Shown: positions 30,713 through 39,371 of the stretch, one piece after another
Numbering within the stretch: the stretch's first letter is position 1
Layout of the letters: the number at the start of each line of letters is the position of its first letter
Origin: Geobacter sp. UBA6151
GTDB taxonomy: Bacteria; Desulfobacterota; Desulfuromonadia; Geobacterales; Pseudopelobacteraceae
Reading direction: 5' to 3'
Assembly: GCA_002423105.1 (NCBI GenBank)
Contig: DIUT01000036.1
Location: forward strand, 1 to 46,254
DNA: 46,254 bases
Notes under the pieces: model-generated
What the model saw: the letters and a program-made list of their open reading frames with translations, nothing else
What the model was told of the DNA's origin: nothing
Database searches by the model: none
Translations under genes and position numbers: made by a program

Positions 30713-32707
30713 TTATTTCAAAAATACTTCCACTTTGTCGGCAACCTGTGCCGGGGTCAGCCCGAACTTCTCCGCCAGAACTTCTGCCGGAGCTGACGCG
30801 CCAAAATGCTCGATACCGATGAAAAGTCCCTCTTCGCCCAGCAGCGTGCCCCAGGATTCTCCACGTCCGGCTTCGATGGCCACCCGGCGGACACCCGGCG
30901 GCAGCACCGACCGGCGATACCCGGCGGACTGCGCCATGAACGTACCCAGATCCGGCACAGAAACCACCCGTGCCGCAATCCCTTTGGCAGCCAGCAGCGC
31001 GGCGCTATCCAGGGCCAGCGACACCTCGGAACCTGAGGCCATAAGCACCACGGCAGGCTTTTCGACATCGGCCAGCACGTAGCCGCCTTGCAGCGGCAGA
31101 GTCTGGTCAAATCCCTCAACACGCGGCAAAATCGGCAGTTTCTGACGGGTCAGAATCAGGGCCGTGGGGCCGTTGTGGTATTTCAGAGCCGCATACCAGG
31201 CCAGGGCGGTTTCAACCCCGTCGGCCGGGCGGATCACCTGCACACCGGGAATAAGGCGCAACGAAGCGGTATGCTCGATCGGCTGGTGCGTAGGGCCATC
31301 CTCGCCCACGGCGTAGGAGTCATGGGTAAAGATATAGACAACCTGCTGCTGCATCAGGGCCGAGAGCCGCACTGCCGGACGGCAGTAATCGGAGAAGACA
31401 AGGAAGGTGGCACCGTACGGGATAAAGCAGCCGTAGAGCGACATACCATTGCAGACCGCGCCCATGGCGTGCTCGCGGATGCCAAAATGCAGATTGCGTC
31501 CGCCAAAGGAGCCGGTCTGCACCGATGCCGAACCTTTGATGTCGCTGTTGTTGGAAGGAGACAGGTCCGCGGAGCCGCCCACCAGCGCGGGAAGCAGGCT
31601 TGCTGCCTTTTGCAGCACCGCGCCGGACAGGGCGCGGGTGGCACCGTCCTTGCCGGTAACCGCTGCCAACAACTCTAAAGCCAGATTTTCCGGTGCCTGC
31701 TTGTGCCACATGGCATCCCACAGGGTAGCCTTCTCCGGATTAGCGGTACGCCAGGCAGTAAAACCGGCCTGCCATTGGCTATACTGGTTTTTCATTGCAG
31801 CCACGCGAGCGGCGCACAGCTCAGACACCTCGGCTGGCACCTGGAACGGTGCCAGCTCCCAACCCAGATTCGTGCGGGTGGCTGCCAGCTCCTCCTTGCC
31901 CAGCGGCGAGCCATGGGCACCGGATGAATCCTGCTTGTTGGGCGCGCCAAAGGCAATATGGGTGGTGGCGATAATCAGCGATGGCTTGCCGGTCTCGTCG
32001 ATCCCCTGCTTGATGGCAGCGGTCAGGGCTGCGTGGTCATGGCCGTCAACCTTTTGAATATGCCAGCCGGCAGCTTCAAAGCGCTTGGCCACATCCTCGG
32101 ACCAGGCCAGATTGGTTGTGCCTTCGATGGTGATGCTGTTGCTGTCATAGAGGTAGACCAGATTGCCCAGCCCCAGGTGTCCGGCCAGGGCTGCCGCCTC
32201 ATAGCTGATCCCTTCCTGCAGGTCGCCGTCTCCAACCAGGCCAAAGATCCGATGGTTGATCGGCGAAAAGTCAGGGGTATTAAAGCGCTCGGCAGCCATT
32301 TTTGCTGCCAGCGCCATGCCGACGCCATTTGCAACCCCCTGCCCCAGAGGACCGGTGGTCACCTCAACACCGGCGGTATGCCCGAATTCCGGGTGACCGG
32401 GAGTTTTGCTCCCCCACTGCCGGAAATTTTTCAGTTCCTCCATGGAAAGCTCAAAGCCGAACAGGTGCAACAGCGAGTACAACAGCATGGAGCCATGACC
32501 GGCGGAGAGGATGAAGCGATCCCGGTTGGGCCAGGTGGTATCCGCCGGATTGACGTTCAGAAAACCGCTCCAGAGAGCGACAGCCATATCGGCGGCCCCC
32601 ATCGGCAAGCCGGGATGGCCCGAATTGGCCTGTTCAACGGCATCGGCGGAAAGGATACGGATAGTGTCGGCGCAGCGGCGAGCCTGCTGCGGGGTAAGGG
32701 TGCTCAT
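30713..32707 (-). CDS. tkt: Transketolase
   Basis: Transketolase moves two-carbon units between sugar phosphates using thiamine diphosphate. The 664-residue protein is full length and has the expected blocks: NSGHPGLPMGAADMA, HGSMLLYSLLHL, GPLGQGVANGVGMALA, the cofactor motif GDGDLQEGISYE, STNIT-like binding near DSNSITIEG, REHAMGAVCNGM and THDSYAVGEDGPTHQPIEH. AGGAG lies 10 bp before the ATG. It is 27 bp after thiL, which makes its cofactor, and 36 bp before the regulator gene; the last gap holds GGGTCC/GGGGCC repeats (30682-30711). Confidence 0.98.
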   Translation of the reverse strand: MSTLTPQQARRCADTIRILSADAVEQANSGHPGLPMGAADMAVALWSGFLNVNPADTTWPNRDRFILSAGHGSMLLYSLLHLFGFELSMEELKNFRQWGSKTPGHPEFGHTAGVEVTTGPLGQGVANGVGMALAAKMAAERFNTPDFSPINHRIFGLVGDGDLQEGISYEAAALAGHLGLGNLVYLYDSNSITIEGTTNLAWSEDVAKRFEAAGWHIQKVDGHDHAALTAAIKQGIDETGKPSLIIATTHIAFGAPNKQDSSGAHGSPLGKEELAATRTNLGWELAPFQVPAEVSELCAARVAAMKNQYSQWQAGFTAWRTANPEKATLWDAMWHKQAPENLALELLAAVTGKDGATRALSGAVLQKAASLLPALVGGSADLSPSNNSDIKGSASVQTGSFGGRNLHFGIREHAMGAVCNGMSLYGCFIPYGATFLVFSDYCRPAVRLSALMQQQVVYIFTHDSYAVGEDGPTHQPIEHTASLRLIPGVQVIRPADGVETALAWYAALKYHNGPTALILTRQKLPILPRVEGFDQTLPLQGGYVLADVEKPAVVLMASGSEVSLALDSAALLAAKGIAARVVSVPDLGTFMAQSAGYRRSVLPPGVRRVAIEAGRGESWGTLLGEEGLFIGIEHFGASAPAEVLAEKFGLTPAQVADKVEVFLK

Positions 32708-32734
32708 CGGTATGAAACTCCTTTCAGATCTGCT

Positions 32735-33736
32735 TCAAAAGTGGGTATAGCCGGAAGAGGAAGGCTGGAAGATCGATCCATTTGGCAGGCAGGCACGCAC
32801 CTGACCGCAGCTGGTTACTTTACCAACAACCGTCACCGGAATGCCAGATTTTTTTCCAATTTCCCGGATGGCGGCGCGATTGTCAGGTGAGGCCGTAAAG
32901 CACAGTTCATAGTCCTCACCGCCACTGGCCGCCATCTGCCAGGGATAGGTCTGCTGCGCAGCGGCATAGGCACGGAAGCGCTCTGAAAGGGGCAGCTGTT
33001 CAAGCATGAGTTCAGCACCGCAGCCCGACTGGCGGCACACATGCCCCAGATCGGCCAGCAAACCGTCGCTGATATCGATCATGGCACGGGCCAGGCTCGC
33101 TTGCGCCAGTTCTCTGCCCAGCAGCAGTCGTGGAACAGGGTCAAGATGGCGGGCAATGGGCGACCCTTCTCCATCCAGCCGCTGCCCCTCCTGCAAGAGA
33201 CTGAGCCCCAGGGCCGAATCACCAAGCCAGCCGCTTACCCAGATATCATCACCGGGAAAGGCACCGTTGCGCTTCAGAACCAGTTCGGGAGACTGCTCAC
33301 CCATCACCGTCACCGAGATCACCAGACCATGCTTTGAGCCGCAGGTATCACCGCCTGCCAGTATACAATCGTGGGCAGCCGCCTGCTCAGCCAGGCCATC
33401 CAGAATTCCTTCGATGTCATCAAGGGGGAACGCGGAGGGGATGGCCAGGGAGAGAAAAAACCAGCGCGGGCGCGCCCCCATGGCAGCCAGATCGGAAAGA
33501 TTCACCGCCAGAGCCTTACGCCCCAGCAGACGGGCCGGACCAAAGGAACGGTCAAAATGCACCCCTTCAGCCAGCAGATCGGTGGAAACCAGTAACTGCA
33601 TCCCCAACGACGGAGAGAGCACGGCAGCATCATCACCGATGCCCAGCTCAGGAAGCAGCGGTTGCGGAAACCGTGCCCGGATCCGGTCGATAAGGCCAAA
33701 TTCACCGAGAGAGGAGAGAGAAACTTCAGCGCACAT
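32735..33736 (-). CDS. thiL: Thiamine-monophosphate kinase
   Basis: ThiL phosphorylates thiamine monophosphate to thiamine diphosphate. The 333-residue protein has the ThiL pattern: LGEFGLIDRIRARF, GIGDDAAVL, STDLLAEGVHFDRSF, RKALAVNLSDLAAMGARP, ILAGGDTCGS and MIDISDGLLADLGHV. The product is the cofactor of the transketolase encoded just downstream. The start codon lies only 2 bp after the stop of the HepT-like gene, so transcription from the MntA/HepT module probably reads into thiL. Confidence 0.97.
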   Translation of the reverse strand: MCAEVSLSSLGEFGLIDRIRARFPQPLLPELGIGDDAAVLSPSLGMQLLVSTDLLAEGVHFDRSFGPARLLGRKALAVNLSDLAAMGARPRWFFLSLAIPSAFPLDDIEGILDGLAEQAAAHDCILAGGDTCGSKHGLVISVTVMGEQSPELVLKRNGAFPGDDIWVSGWLGDSALGLSLLQEGQRLDGEGSPIARHLDPVPRLLLGRELAQASLARAMIDISDGLLADLGHVCRQSGCGAELMLEQLPLSERFRAYAAAQQTYPWQMAASGGEDYELCFTASPDNRAAIREIGKKSGIPVTVVGKVTSCGQVRACLPNGSIFQPSSSGYTHF

Positions 33737-33738
33737 CT

Positions 33739-34032
33739 CTATATTCCAAGCTTTGCAACAACAAACGAACGTACATCTTGCGCTGCAATCAATGCCTCAT
33801 TCGTCTCATCCAGTTCCGGCATATAAAAGTCATCGGGATAGCGAAGCGATACCGCATAGGATGTTAAAAAATCGAAACGTTGCAGTTGGCTAAAATCGGA
33901 ATCATGCTGGCAATGGAAGCAGATAGTATCCGTAATTGGCTCATCCGCTTTCAAACCATATTCCGCCGTCTTCAGGTCATTATCTCCCTTTACAAGCCAT
34001 TGGTGCAGTATGGCTGTCAGCTTTTCGTCCAC
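33739..34032 (-). CDS. HepT-like HEPN protein with an internal deletion
   Basis: The 97 residues match the two ends of HEPN (HepT) proteins: WLVKGDNDLKTAEYGLKADEPITDTICFHCQ at the front and HDSDFSQLQRFDFLTSYAVSLRYPDDFYMP at the back. In homologues these are joined by about 30-35 residues (pattern QAAEKYLKAFL ... THDL) that hold the catalytic R-x4-6-H motif. Here they are fused in frame at CQ-HD, so the ribonuclease centre is absent. The protein is probably an inactive toxin, although it may still bind its partner. It overlaps the nucleotidyltransferase gene by 16 bp. Confidence 0.83.
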   Translation of the reverse strand: MDEKLTAILHQWLVKGDNDLKTAEYGLKADEPITDTICFHCQHDSDFSQLQRFDFLTSYAVSLRYPDDFYMPELDETNEALIAAQDVRSFVVAKLGI

Positions 34033-34343
34033 AACAGTCTCCCTTCACGTAAAATAACCCGCGAAAGGGTCGGCAGTTCGCTCTCGGCGCGAAATTTTTC
34101 CGCAGTTTTGAATACAAAATCTACATTATAGCCTTTTGGGGCCATTTCGCTGTAAAGACGATTCAAAAACGTGTTCCTTTCACGCCATTGCAGATCGCGC
34201 TCGAGCAAAATAGCAATATCAATATCACTCTGTTCATGGGCCGTACCCTTGGCATGGCTGCCAAAAAGAAAGATGCTTTCAACCATTGGTATCGTTGAAA
34301 TAACAAGGTTTTTGATTCTTTCAAAGTCAGGAGAACCGTACAT
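34017..34343 (-). CDS. MntA-like minimal nucleotidyltransferase (antitoxin)
   Basis: This 108-residue protein has the minimal nucleotidyltransferase motif G28-S29 ... D40-x-D42 (FGSHAKGTAHEQSDIDIAI) and a third acidic residue in NVDFVF. MntA proteins neutralise HepT by AMPylating it. Gene order MntA then HEPN with a 16 bp overlap is usual. The catalytic motif is intact, unlike that of its partner. Confidence 0.92.
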   Translation of the reverse strand: MYGSPDFERIKNLVISTIPMVESIFLFGSHAKGTAHEQSDIDIAILLERDLQWRERNTFLNRLYSEMAPKGYNVDFVFKTAEKFRAESELPTLSRVILREGRLLWTKS

Positions 34344-34618
34344 AAGAATGCTCCTTCAACAATTTCAAGTAGCTGGCTTATGACAACATCCAATTTAGCC
34401 CAACTGTCTGTCGCGAAGTATAGCATTCGTACCGTGCGTGACAAGCAATTCATTGAATACAGATAGGGCTGATGAACAGACCGGCATAGCCTGCAACCAG
34501 TTAATTGATGATTGTAGTCCCGTATAATCTATGCTAAAAAAACCGGAAGAGTTCAGGGGACTTTTGCAAGTCCCCGTTTCTATTTCCAGTGTTATTTCAC
34601 GTATCAGGGGGTGATTTC
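34344..34618 (+). promoter_or_regulatory. Promoter and leader region of the doxX-like gene
   Basis: These 275 bp lie between two divergent genes and encode no protein. A perfect -10 TATAAT occurs at 34523-34528 with no clear -35. About 28 bp further on, GGGGACTT-TTGC-AAGTCCCC (34556-34575) forms an 8 bp hairpin in the leader; it could be an attenuator or stabilise the mRNA. A GGGGGTGAT ribosome-binding site follows just before ATG 34619. Confidence 0.55.
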
Positions 34619-35065
34619 ATGGCCAGAGGTGGAGCTGAATTGGCCGATGCCTTTGCACCGCTTTGTATCCGTATTCCGCTTGGGCTGATCTTTCTGGCCC
34701 ACGGTTCCCAGAAGCTGCTGGGACTGTTCGGCGGCCACGGCCTGACCGCGACGTTCCGTATTTTCGAGGACAAGATGGGCATTCCCCCCATCTTCACCCT
34801 GCTGGCAATCATAGCTGAATTCGGTGGCGGCCTGGGTGTGCTGACCGGTTTTATCACCCGTGTTTCTGCCGCCGGAATCGCTGCGGTCATGGCAGTTGCC
34901 ATCTACAAGGTCAGCTGGGTCCACGGTTTCTTCCTGAACGCCAACTGCACCCCGGGCCGCGGCCACGGTATTGAATTCACCCTGGCCCTCTTCGGCATGG
35001 CCTTGTATCTCGTTGTAGCAGGCGGCGGGAGATGGTGCATTGACCGGCTGATTTTCAAGAGTTGA
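34619..35065 (+). CDS. DoxX-family membrane protein
   Basis: The 148-residue protein has four membrane helices and the DoxX pattern: IRIPLGLIFLAHGSQKLLGLFGGHG in the first helix and loop, IIAEFGGGLGVLTGFITR in the second, and ALFGMALYLVVAGGGRWCIDRL at the end. DoxX proteins are small membrane proteins linked to redox or thiol stress in several bacteria, but the chemistry here is unknown. ATG 34619 is chosen because GGGGGTGAT lies right upstream. It ends 20 bp before prfC, on the same strand, so the two may be co-transcribed. Confidence 0.9.
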   Translation: MARGGAELADAFAPLCIRIPLGLIFLAHGSQKLLGLFGGHGLTATFRIFEDKMGIPPIFTLLAIIAEFGGGLGVLTGFITRVSAAGIAAVMAVAIYKVSWVHGFFLNANCTPGRGHGIEFTLALFGMALYLVVAGGGRWCIDRLIFKS

Positions 35066-35085
35066 AAAAGTAAGGAGTTTGTATT

Positions 35086-36672
35086 GTGAGCACGTTGCAC
35101 AATCAGCAAGAGGTCAACAAACGGCGGACCTTTGCCATTATCAGCCACCCGGATGCAGGAAAGACCACCATCACCGAAAAACTGCTGCTCTTTGGCGGAG
35201 CCATCCAGCAGGCCGGCGAAGTACGCGCCCGCAAGTCAGGCCGCCATGCCACCTCGGACTGGATGGAACTGGAGAAACAGCGCGGAATTTCGGTTACCTC
35301 GTCGGTGATGAAGTTCTGTTATGAAGGATTTGAAATAAATCTGCTGGATACGCCGGGACACAACGATTTTTCGGAGGATACTTACCGGGTGCTCACCGCC
35401 GTTGACTCAGCCCTGATGGTGATCGATTCGGTCAAGGGGGTTGAAAGCCAGACTAAAAAATTGCTGGATGTCTGCCGCCTGCGGGATACCCCGATCATGA
35501 CCTTCATGAACAAGCTGGACCGGGAGGGACAGGAACCGCTGGACCTGCTGGATGACGTGGAAAAGAACCTGGGCATGCAAACCGCGCCGATCACCTGGCC
35601 CATCGGCATGGGTAAGCGTTTTCGCGGAACCTACCATCTGTACAGCAAGGAAGTACAACTGTTTGACCCGGAAGCGCAAACCGGAGTCGGCAGAGTGGTG
35701 ACGGTCCAGGGTCTTGACGATCCGCTACTGGATGACCTGCTGGGCAGTCAGGCCGTTGAACTGCGCCATGATGTGGAACTGCTGGAAGGGGCGGCCCATC
35801 CCTTTGATCTGGACGAATACCTGGCCGGTCGCCAGACCCCGGTCTTTTTCGGCAGCGCCATCAACACCTTTGGCGTGCAGCAGTTGCTGGATACCTTTAT
35901 TCAGCACGCCCCCCACCCTCGAACCCGTGCAACACTCAGCCGCCCGGTTTCCCCCTACGAGGAGCCGTTCACCGGCTTTGTGTTCAAGATTCAGGCAAAC
36001 ATGGACCCGGCCCACCGGGACCGTATCGCCTTCTTTCGCATCTGTTCCGGCAGGTTCGAGCGGGGGATGAAAGTGCGCCACCTGCGTCTGGGCAGGGACG
36101 TGCAGATCAGCAACGCCACCATCTTCATGGCCCAGGACCGCACCAATGTTGAGGAAGCCTGGCCCGGCGACATTATCGGCATCCACAACCACGGCACCAT
36201 CAAAATCGGCGACACCTTTACCCAGGGCGAAGATCTGAAATTCACCGGAATTCCCAATTTTGCGCCGGAACATTTCCGCAAGGTACGGCTCTTGAATCCG
36301 ATGAAGTCAAAGGCGCTGGAAAAGGGGCTGGTACAGCTGGCTGAAGAAGGCACAACCCAGGTTTTCAAACCGATCTTCGGCGCCGAATGGGTTGTGGGGG
36401 CCGTTGGGGTTTTGCAGTTTGAAGTGGTGCTGCACCGTCTTGAGTTTGAGTACGGGGTAAAGATCAGCTATGAACCGGTCAGTTATGCCACTGCCCGCTG
36501 GGTAAGCGGCGAGAAGAAACAGATTGAGGATTTTGAGAAAAAGGAAAAGATGAACCTGTACCTTGATGGCGAGGGCAAGTTGACCTATATGGCCTCAAGT
36601 CAGTGGCGGCTGGATAACACCATGGAAAACTGGCCGGGACTGGTATTCAGCGCCACCAGTGAGCACAGCTAG
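35086..36672 (+). CDS. prfC: Peptide chain release factor 3
   Basis: RF3 is a GTPase that recycles RF1 and RF2 from the ribosome after termination. The 528-residue protein has the G domain with P-loop SHPDAGKTT (K26), RGISVTSS, DTPGHNDF and NKLDREG, then domain II and the RF3-specific C-terminal domain (FGAEWVVGAVGVLQFEVV). Length is standard. The start is a GTG at 35086 with AAGGAG 9 bp upstream. The 3' end meets a small conserved gene. Confidence 0.97.
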   Translation: MSTLHNQQEVNKRRTFAIISHPDAGKTTITEKLLLFGGAIQQAGEVRARKSGRHATSDWMELEKQRGISVTSSVMKFCYEGFEINLLDTPGHNDFSEDTYRVLTAVDSALMVIDSVKGVESQTKKLLDVCRLRDTPIMTFMNKLDREGQEPLDLLDDVEKNLGMQTAPITWPIGMGKRFRGTYHLYSKEVQLFDPEAQTGVGRVVTVQGLDDPLLDDLLGSQAVELRHDVELLEGAAHPFDLDEYLAGRQTPVFFGSAINTFGVQQLLDTFIQHAPHPRTRATLSRPVSPYEEPFTGFVFKIQANMDPAHRDRIAFFRICSGRFERGMKVRHLRLGRDVQISNATIFMAQDRTNVEEAWPGDIIGIHNHGTIKIGDTFTQGEDLKFTGIPNFAPEHFRKVRLLNPMKSKALEKGLVQLAEEGTTQVFKPIFGAEWVVGAVGVLQFEVVLHRLEFEYGVKISYEPVSYATARWVSGEKKQIEDFEKKEKMNLYLDGEGKLTYMASSQWRLDNTMENWPGLVFSATSEHS

Positions 36673-36676
36673 ACAG

Positions 36677-36868
36677 ATGAGAAACCGGAGCCTTGCCGCC
36701 ACCTGGCGCGCCATGACGGCGCTGCCTGTTGACCACTTTCCCCTGATGCTTCGCGGTGTTCATCCCATTGCCGCTTTCTTCATCCTGCGGCGGCTGAAGC
36801 GCCTGGGCTACTCAAACTGCCGGGTGGAGAGCACAGCAAAAGGGGTTGTGGTCTACGCTCAACGTTAG
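36677..36868 (+). CDS. Small conserved basic protein of unknown function
   Basis: This short gene directly after prfC encodes about 63 residues rich in Arg (MRNRSLAATWRAMTALPVDHFPLMLRGVHPIAAFF, then LRRLKRLGYSNCRVES). No domain is recognised. A GTG at 36659 inside the prfC end is an alternative start; neither candidate has a clear ribosome-binding site, so translation may depend on coupling to prfC. Its stop codon touches the terminator hairpin at 36868. Confidence 0.55.
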   Translation: MRNRSLAATWRAMTALPVDHFPLMLRGVHPIAAFFILRRLKRLGYSNCRVESTAKGVVVYAQR

Positions 36869-36899
36869 GAGGCTGGCAAACTTATTATTGCGAGCCTCC
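36868..36899. terminator. Bidirectional terminator between the prfC unit and gspB
   Basis: GGAGGCT-g-GCAA, an 8-base loop, then TTGC-g-AGCCTCC form a strong stem-loop that touches the stop codons of both convergent genes. It probably ends transcription from both sides; T-tracts are short. Confidence 0.75.
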
Positions 36900-37592
36900 T
36901 TAGCGCGGCAAAACCACCTCGTACACCGTGCCGTTTTTCTCGAACCTGACCGCCGCCGGCCTGATCTCCACCACTTTCGCCCCTGCCACCAGCACCCCCT
37001 CCCCCACCAGGATATCATTCACCACGGCACGGCGCAGCTTGCGGTTTTCCTGCCAGGCGATGCCGGTCAGCTTGATCCCTTCCGGCGTACCGGCAACCGC
37101 TGTTACAGAAGCGGAAACAGAAGCAGGCGGCGGGACGGTTTCGGCAGCCTGACTGTTGCCACGCCTTTGGCGGCGGTTGCGTGATCCTGACTCTTCTTCG
37201 TCCTGACCAGCCTGTTGCGCCATCGGAGGCGGAGCAGACACAGCAGCGGGGACAGGCTGCGCAGACGGCGCGGCAGACGGCTGTGGCGCAACCGGAGGCA
37301 CAACAGCAGGCGGCTCAGTTGGCGCTGACTGCGGCGCGACCGAAGGCGGCGGCGCCGGTTGCACAACCGCCTGACGTTCAACAGGCTTACCAGCCGGGCC
37401 ATAGAGCATCCAGCCCACTACGGCAAGCAGAATGACGCCGGAAGCGGCCATTATCCAGACCCGCCTTGTCATACCGCCCCATCTGCCCCCGCCACGGCGG
37501 GCAATCAATGTTTCACTGCCGGTAACAGAGGTGCGCGGGGTTCCGGTTGACTCATCCTGCGCCTTACGCAACGCATCAAGTATATGGCTCAT
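36900..37592 (-). CDS. gspB: GspB-like general secretion pathway protein B
   Basis: The 230-residue protein begins with MSHILDALRKAQDE, the typical N-terminus of GspB/ExeB, followed by one membrane helix (about 45-65), a Pro/Ala/Gln-rich periplasmic linker and a C-terminal domain (LTGIAWQENRKLRRAVVNDILVGEG, VRFEKNGTVYEVVLPR) as in the GspB C-terminal family. With GspA it helps place the type II secretin in the peptidoglycan. It overlaps gspA by 4 bp (ATGA). No other gsp gene is in the window. Confidence 0.92.
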   Translation of the reverse strand: MSHILDALRKAQDESTGTPRTSVTGSETLIARRGGGRWGGMTRRVWIMAASGVILLAVVGWMLYGPAGKPVERQAVVQPAPPPSVAPQSAPTEPPAVVPPVAPQPSAAPSAQPVPAAVSAPPPMAQQAGQDEEESGSRNRRQRRGNSQAAETVPPPASVSASVTAVAGTPEGIKLTGIAWQENRKLRRAVVNDILVGEGVLVAGAKVVEIRPAAVRFEKNGTVYEVVLPR

Positions 37593-39193
37593 GGTCGAAG
37601 ATTCTCTGCTTTCTCAAGAATAGGCGCCCGGAAATCGGCGGCGCGCCGGTAGAGCATCATCAGGGTCTGCCCACCGGCCACGCCATCGGCCTCAAGCCCC
37701 TGTTGCCGCTGAAAACTGATCAGGGCTTGACGCGCCGCTTCCTCCGGCGTCCCAGATTCTTCATTACCCGGAAAACCGGCGGTAGCCAGCAGGCGCAGCA
37801 GCAGCTCCCGCTGGCCGCTGTTTGTAAAGTAGGGGGTTGGCACTGAGAGCCGCATCAGGTTCCGCCAGGGAATGACAGCCCGCCCCGTCCAGGCCTGCTC
37901 AAGCGCCATTGCAGAAACCGGCGTCAATTTACCTGCTGCGTCGGCAACCAATGCCTGCTCATTGCCAAACCCGCCAAAAACCAGATACCGTTTCCGGGAA
38001 TCGGCGCCTGACATTTCCAGAATAGCCGGATAACCCATCCGCGCCAGCCCCCCCAGATTGCCGGAGTAGCGGAACAGGTCAAGGCCGGCGCTTTTCAGCG
38101 CGGAATCAAGCCTGTTTTCAGGGACAGCGCCAGCGGGAGGCGTTATGTTCCAGGCCTTCAACACGGTCTGGTAAGCCAAGGCGCCACTCGTTGATTCATT
38201 AAGCTGTTGCAGCATTCCGGCAAGAGAAACGGCTTGGCGCGGCACTACCGGCGGAGGATTTGACACCACTTGAACCGGCTTGGGCTGCATAAGCGCCTGG
38301 ATGCCAAACAAGGAAGCGGCCAGCAGAACCGCAACGGCGGCGATGGCAACAACTCTGCCGCGTCGCAGGGAACGGCGGCGCTCAGCCGGAGCGACCTCTC
38401 CAATGGCCTGCTTGGCATGGCGCGCCTCAATCTGCCGCGCCTCTGCGGTATAGCCGATCAGCAGAGCGCGGTCAGCAACGGCGTTCACCAACCGGGGCAA
38501 GCCACCGGCAAAGCGATGTATGGCCGTTACCGCCCCGTGCGCAAACCTGATCATATCCGGCGTCCCACCGGCGACCCTCAGGCGATGAGCGATATAATCC
38601 CGTGTATCAGCGGCATCCATGGGGGTCAGGTGATAGCGCACCGTAATCCGCTGATTAAGCTGGCGCAGCTCCGGCTGCGACAGAAGCGTTTCCAGCTCCG
38701 GCTGTCCCACCAGAATAATCTGAATCAGTTTCTCCCTGGCGGTCTCAAGGTTTGAAAGCAAGCGCACCTGTTCCAGCACATCCCGTTCCATATCCTGCGC
38801 CTCATCAATCACCAGCACCACCGTGCGACCGGCCTCTTTCTGCTGCAACAGAAAACGGTTCAGGATTTCAACCAGCTCGGCCGGTTCATCTCCCTGGTCC
38901 TCAATACCGAACTCCCGGTTGATGGTTTTCAGCAATCCCAGCGAGGAAAGCATCGGATTCAGGATAAGGGCGGTGGCATGGGATTCAGGGGTGAGGCGGG
39001 TCAGCAGGGTGCGCATGACCGTGGTCTTGCCCGCCCCCACTTCTCCGGTTAAAGCGATGAAGCCGGCCTTTTGCTCAATACCGTAGATCAGGTGCGCAAA
39101 AGCTTCCTGATGCGCCCTGCCGAGAAAGATGAAATCCGGGTTGGGGGTCAGGGTGAACGGGCGTTCTTTAAGTCCGTAGAAGGTACAATACAT
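37589..39193 (-). CDS. gspA: GspA-like (ExeA) AAA ATPase with peptidoglycan-binding domain
   Basis: The 534-residue protein starts at ATG 39193 (MYCTFYGLKERPFTLTPNP, the standard ExeA opening). It has an AAA ATPase domain with Walker A GEVGAGKT (K56) and Walker B VVLVIDEAQD, a membrane helix near residue 280 (VVAIAAVAVLLAASLFGIQ) and a C-terminal periplasmic part ending in a peptidoglycan-binding module (FQRQQGLEADGVAGGQTLMML). Together with GspB it uses ATP hydrolysis to assist secretin assembly through the cell wall. A longer in-frame start at 39268 lacks family similarity. Confidence 0.94.
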   Translation of the reverse strand: MYCTFYGLKERPFTLTPNPDFIFLGRAHQEAFAHLIYGIEQKAGFIALTGEVGAGKTTVMRTLLTRLTPESHATALILNPMLSSLGLLKTINREFGIEDQGDEPAELVEILNRFLLQQKEAGRTVVLVIDEAQDMERDVLEQVRLLSNLETAREKLIQIILVGQPELETLLSQPELRQLNQRITVRYHLTPMDAADTRDYIAHRLRVAGGTPDMIRFAHGAVTAIHRFAGGLPRLVNAVADRALLIGYTAEARQIEARHAKQAIGEVAPAERRRSLRRGRVVAIAAVAVLLAASLFGIQALMQPKPVQVVSNPPPVVPRQAVSLAGMLQQLNESTSGALAYQTVLKAWNITPPAGAVPENRLDSALKSAGLDLFRYSGNLGGLARMGYPAILEMSGADSRKRYLVFGGFGNEQALVADAAGKLTPVSAMALEQAWTGRAVIPWRNLMRLSVPTPYFTNSGQRELLLRLLATAGFPGNEESGTPEEAARQALISFQRQQGLEADGVAGGQTLMMLYRRAADFRAPILEKAENLRP

Positions 39194-39314
39194 GGAAGAT
39201 GTATATACCTTAAAATCCGATGCGGTACAATGGGCACAATTCCCGTCTGAACAGCCTGCGCCCCACAACAGGTACTTTCAGATATTGAAAGGCAAACTGC
39301 CGCATGGCAGAAAA

Positions 39315-39360
39315 GACAAAAAAAGCACGGCGTTTATGCCGTGCTTCAGATAAAGCCGGG
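39315..39360 (-). terminator. Terminator, copy 1 of a repeated element
   Basis: On the minus strand GCACGGC-ATAAAC-GCCGTGC is followed by seven Ts, a textbook terminator for the lipoprotein gene at 39372-39818. The same element with GAGCACGGC stem, flanking T-run and trailing GATAAAGC recurs at 42307-42350 and 43074-43117. Confidence 0.88.
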
Positions 39361-39371
39361 TTCAAGTACCC

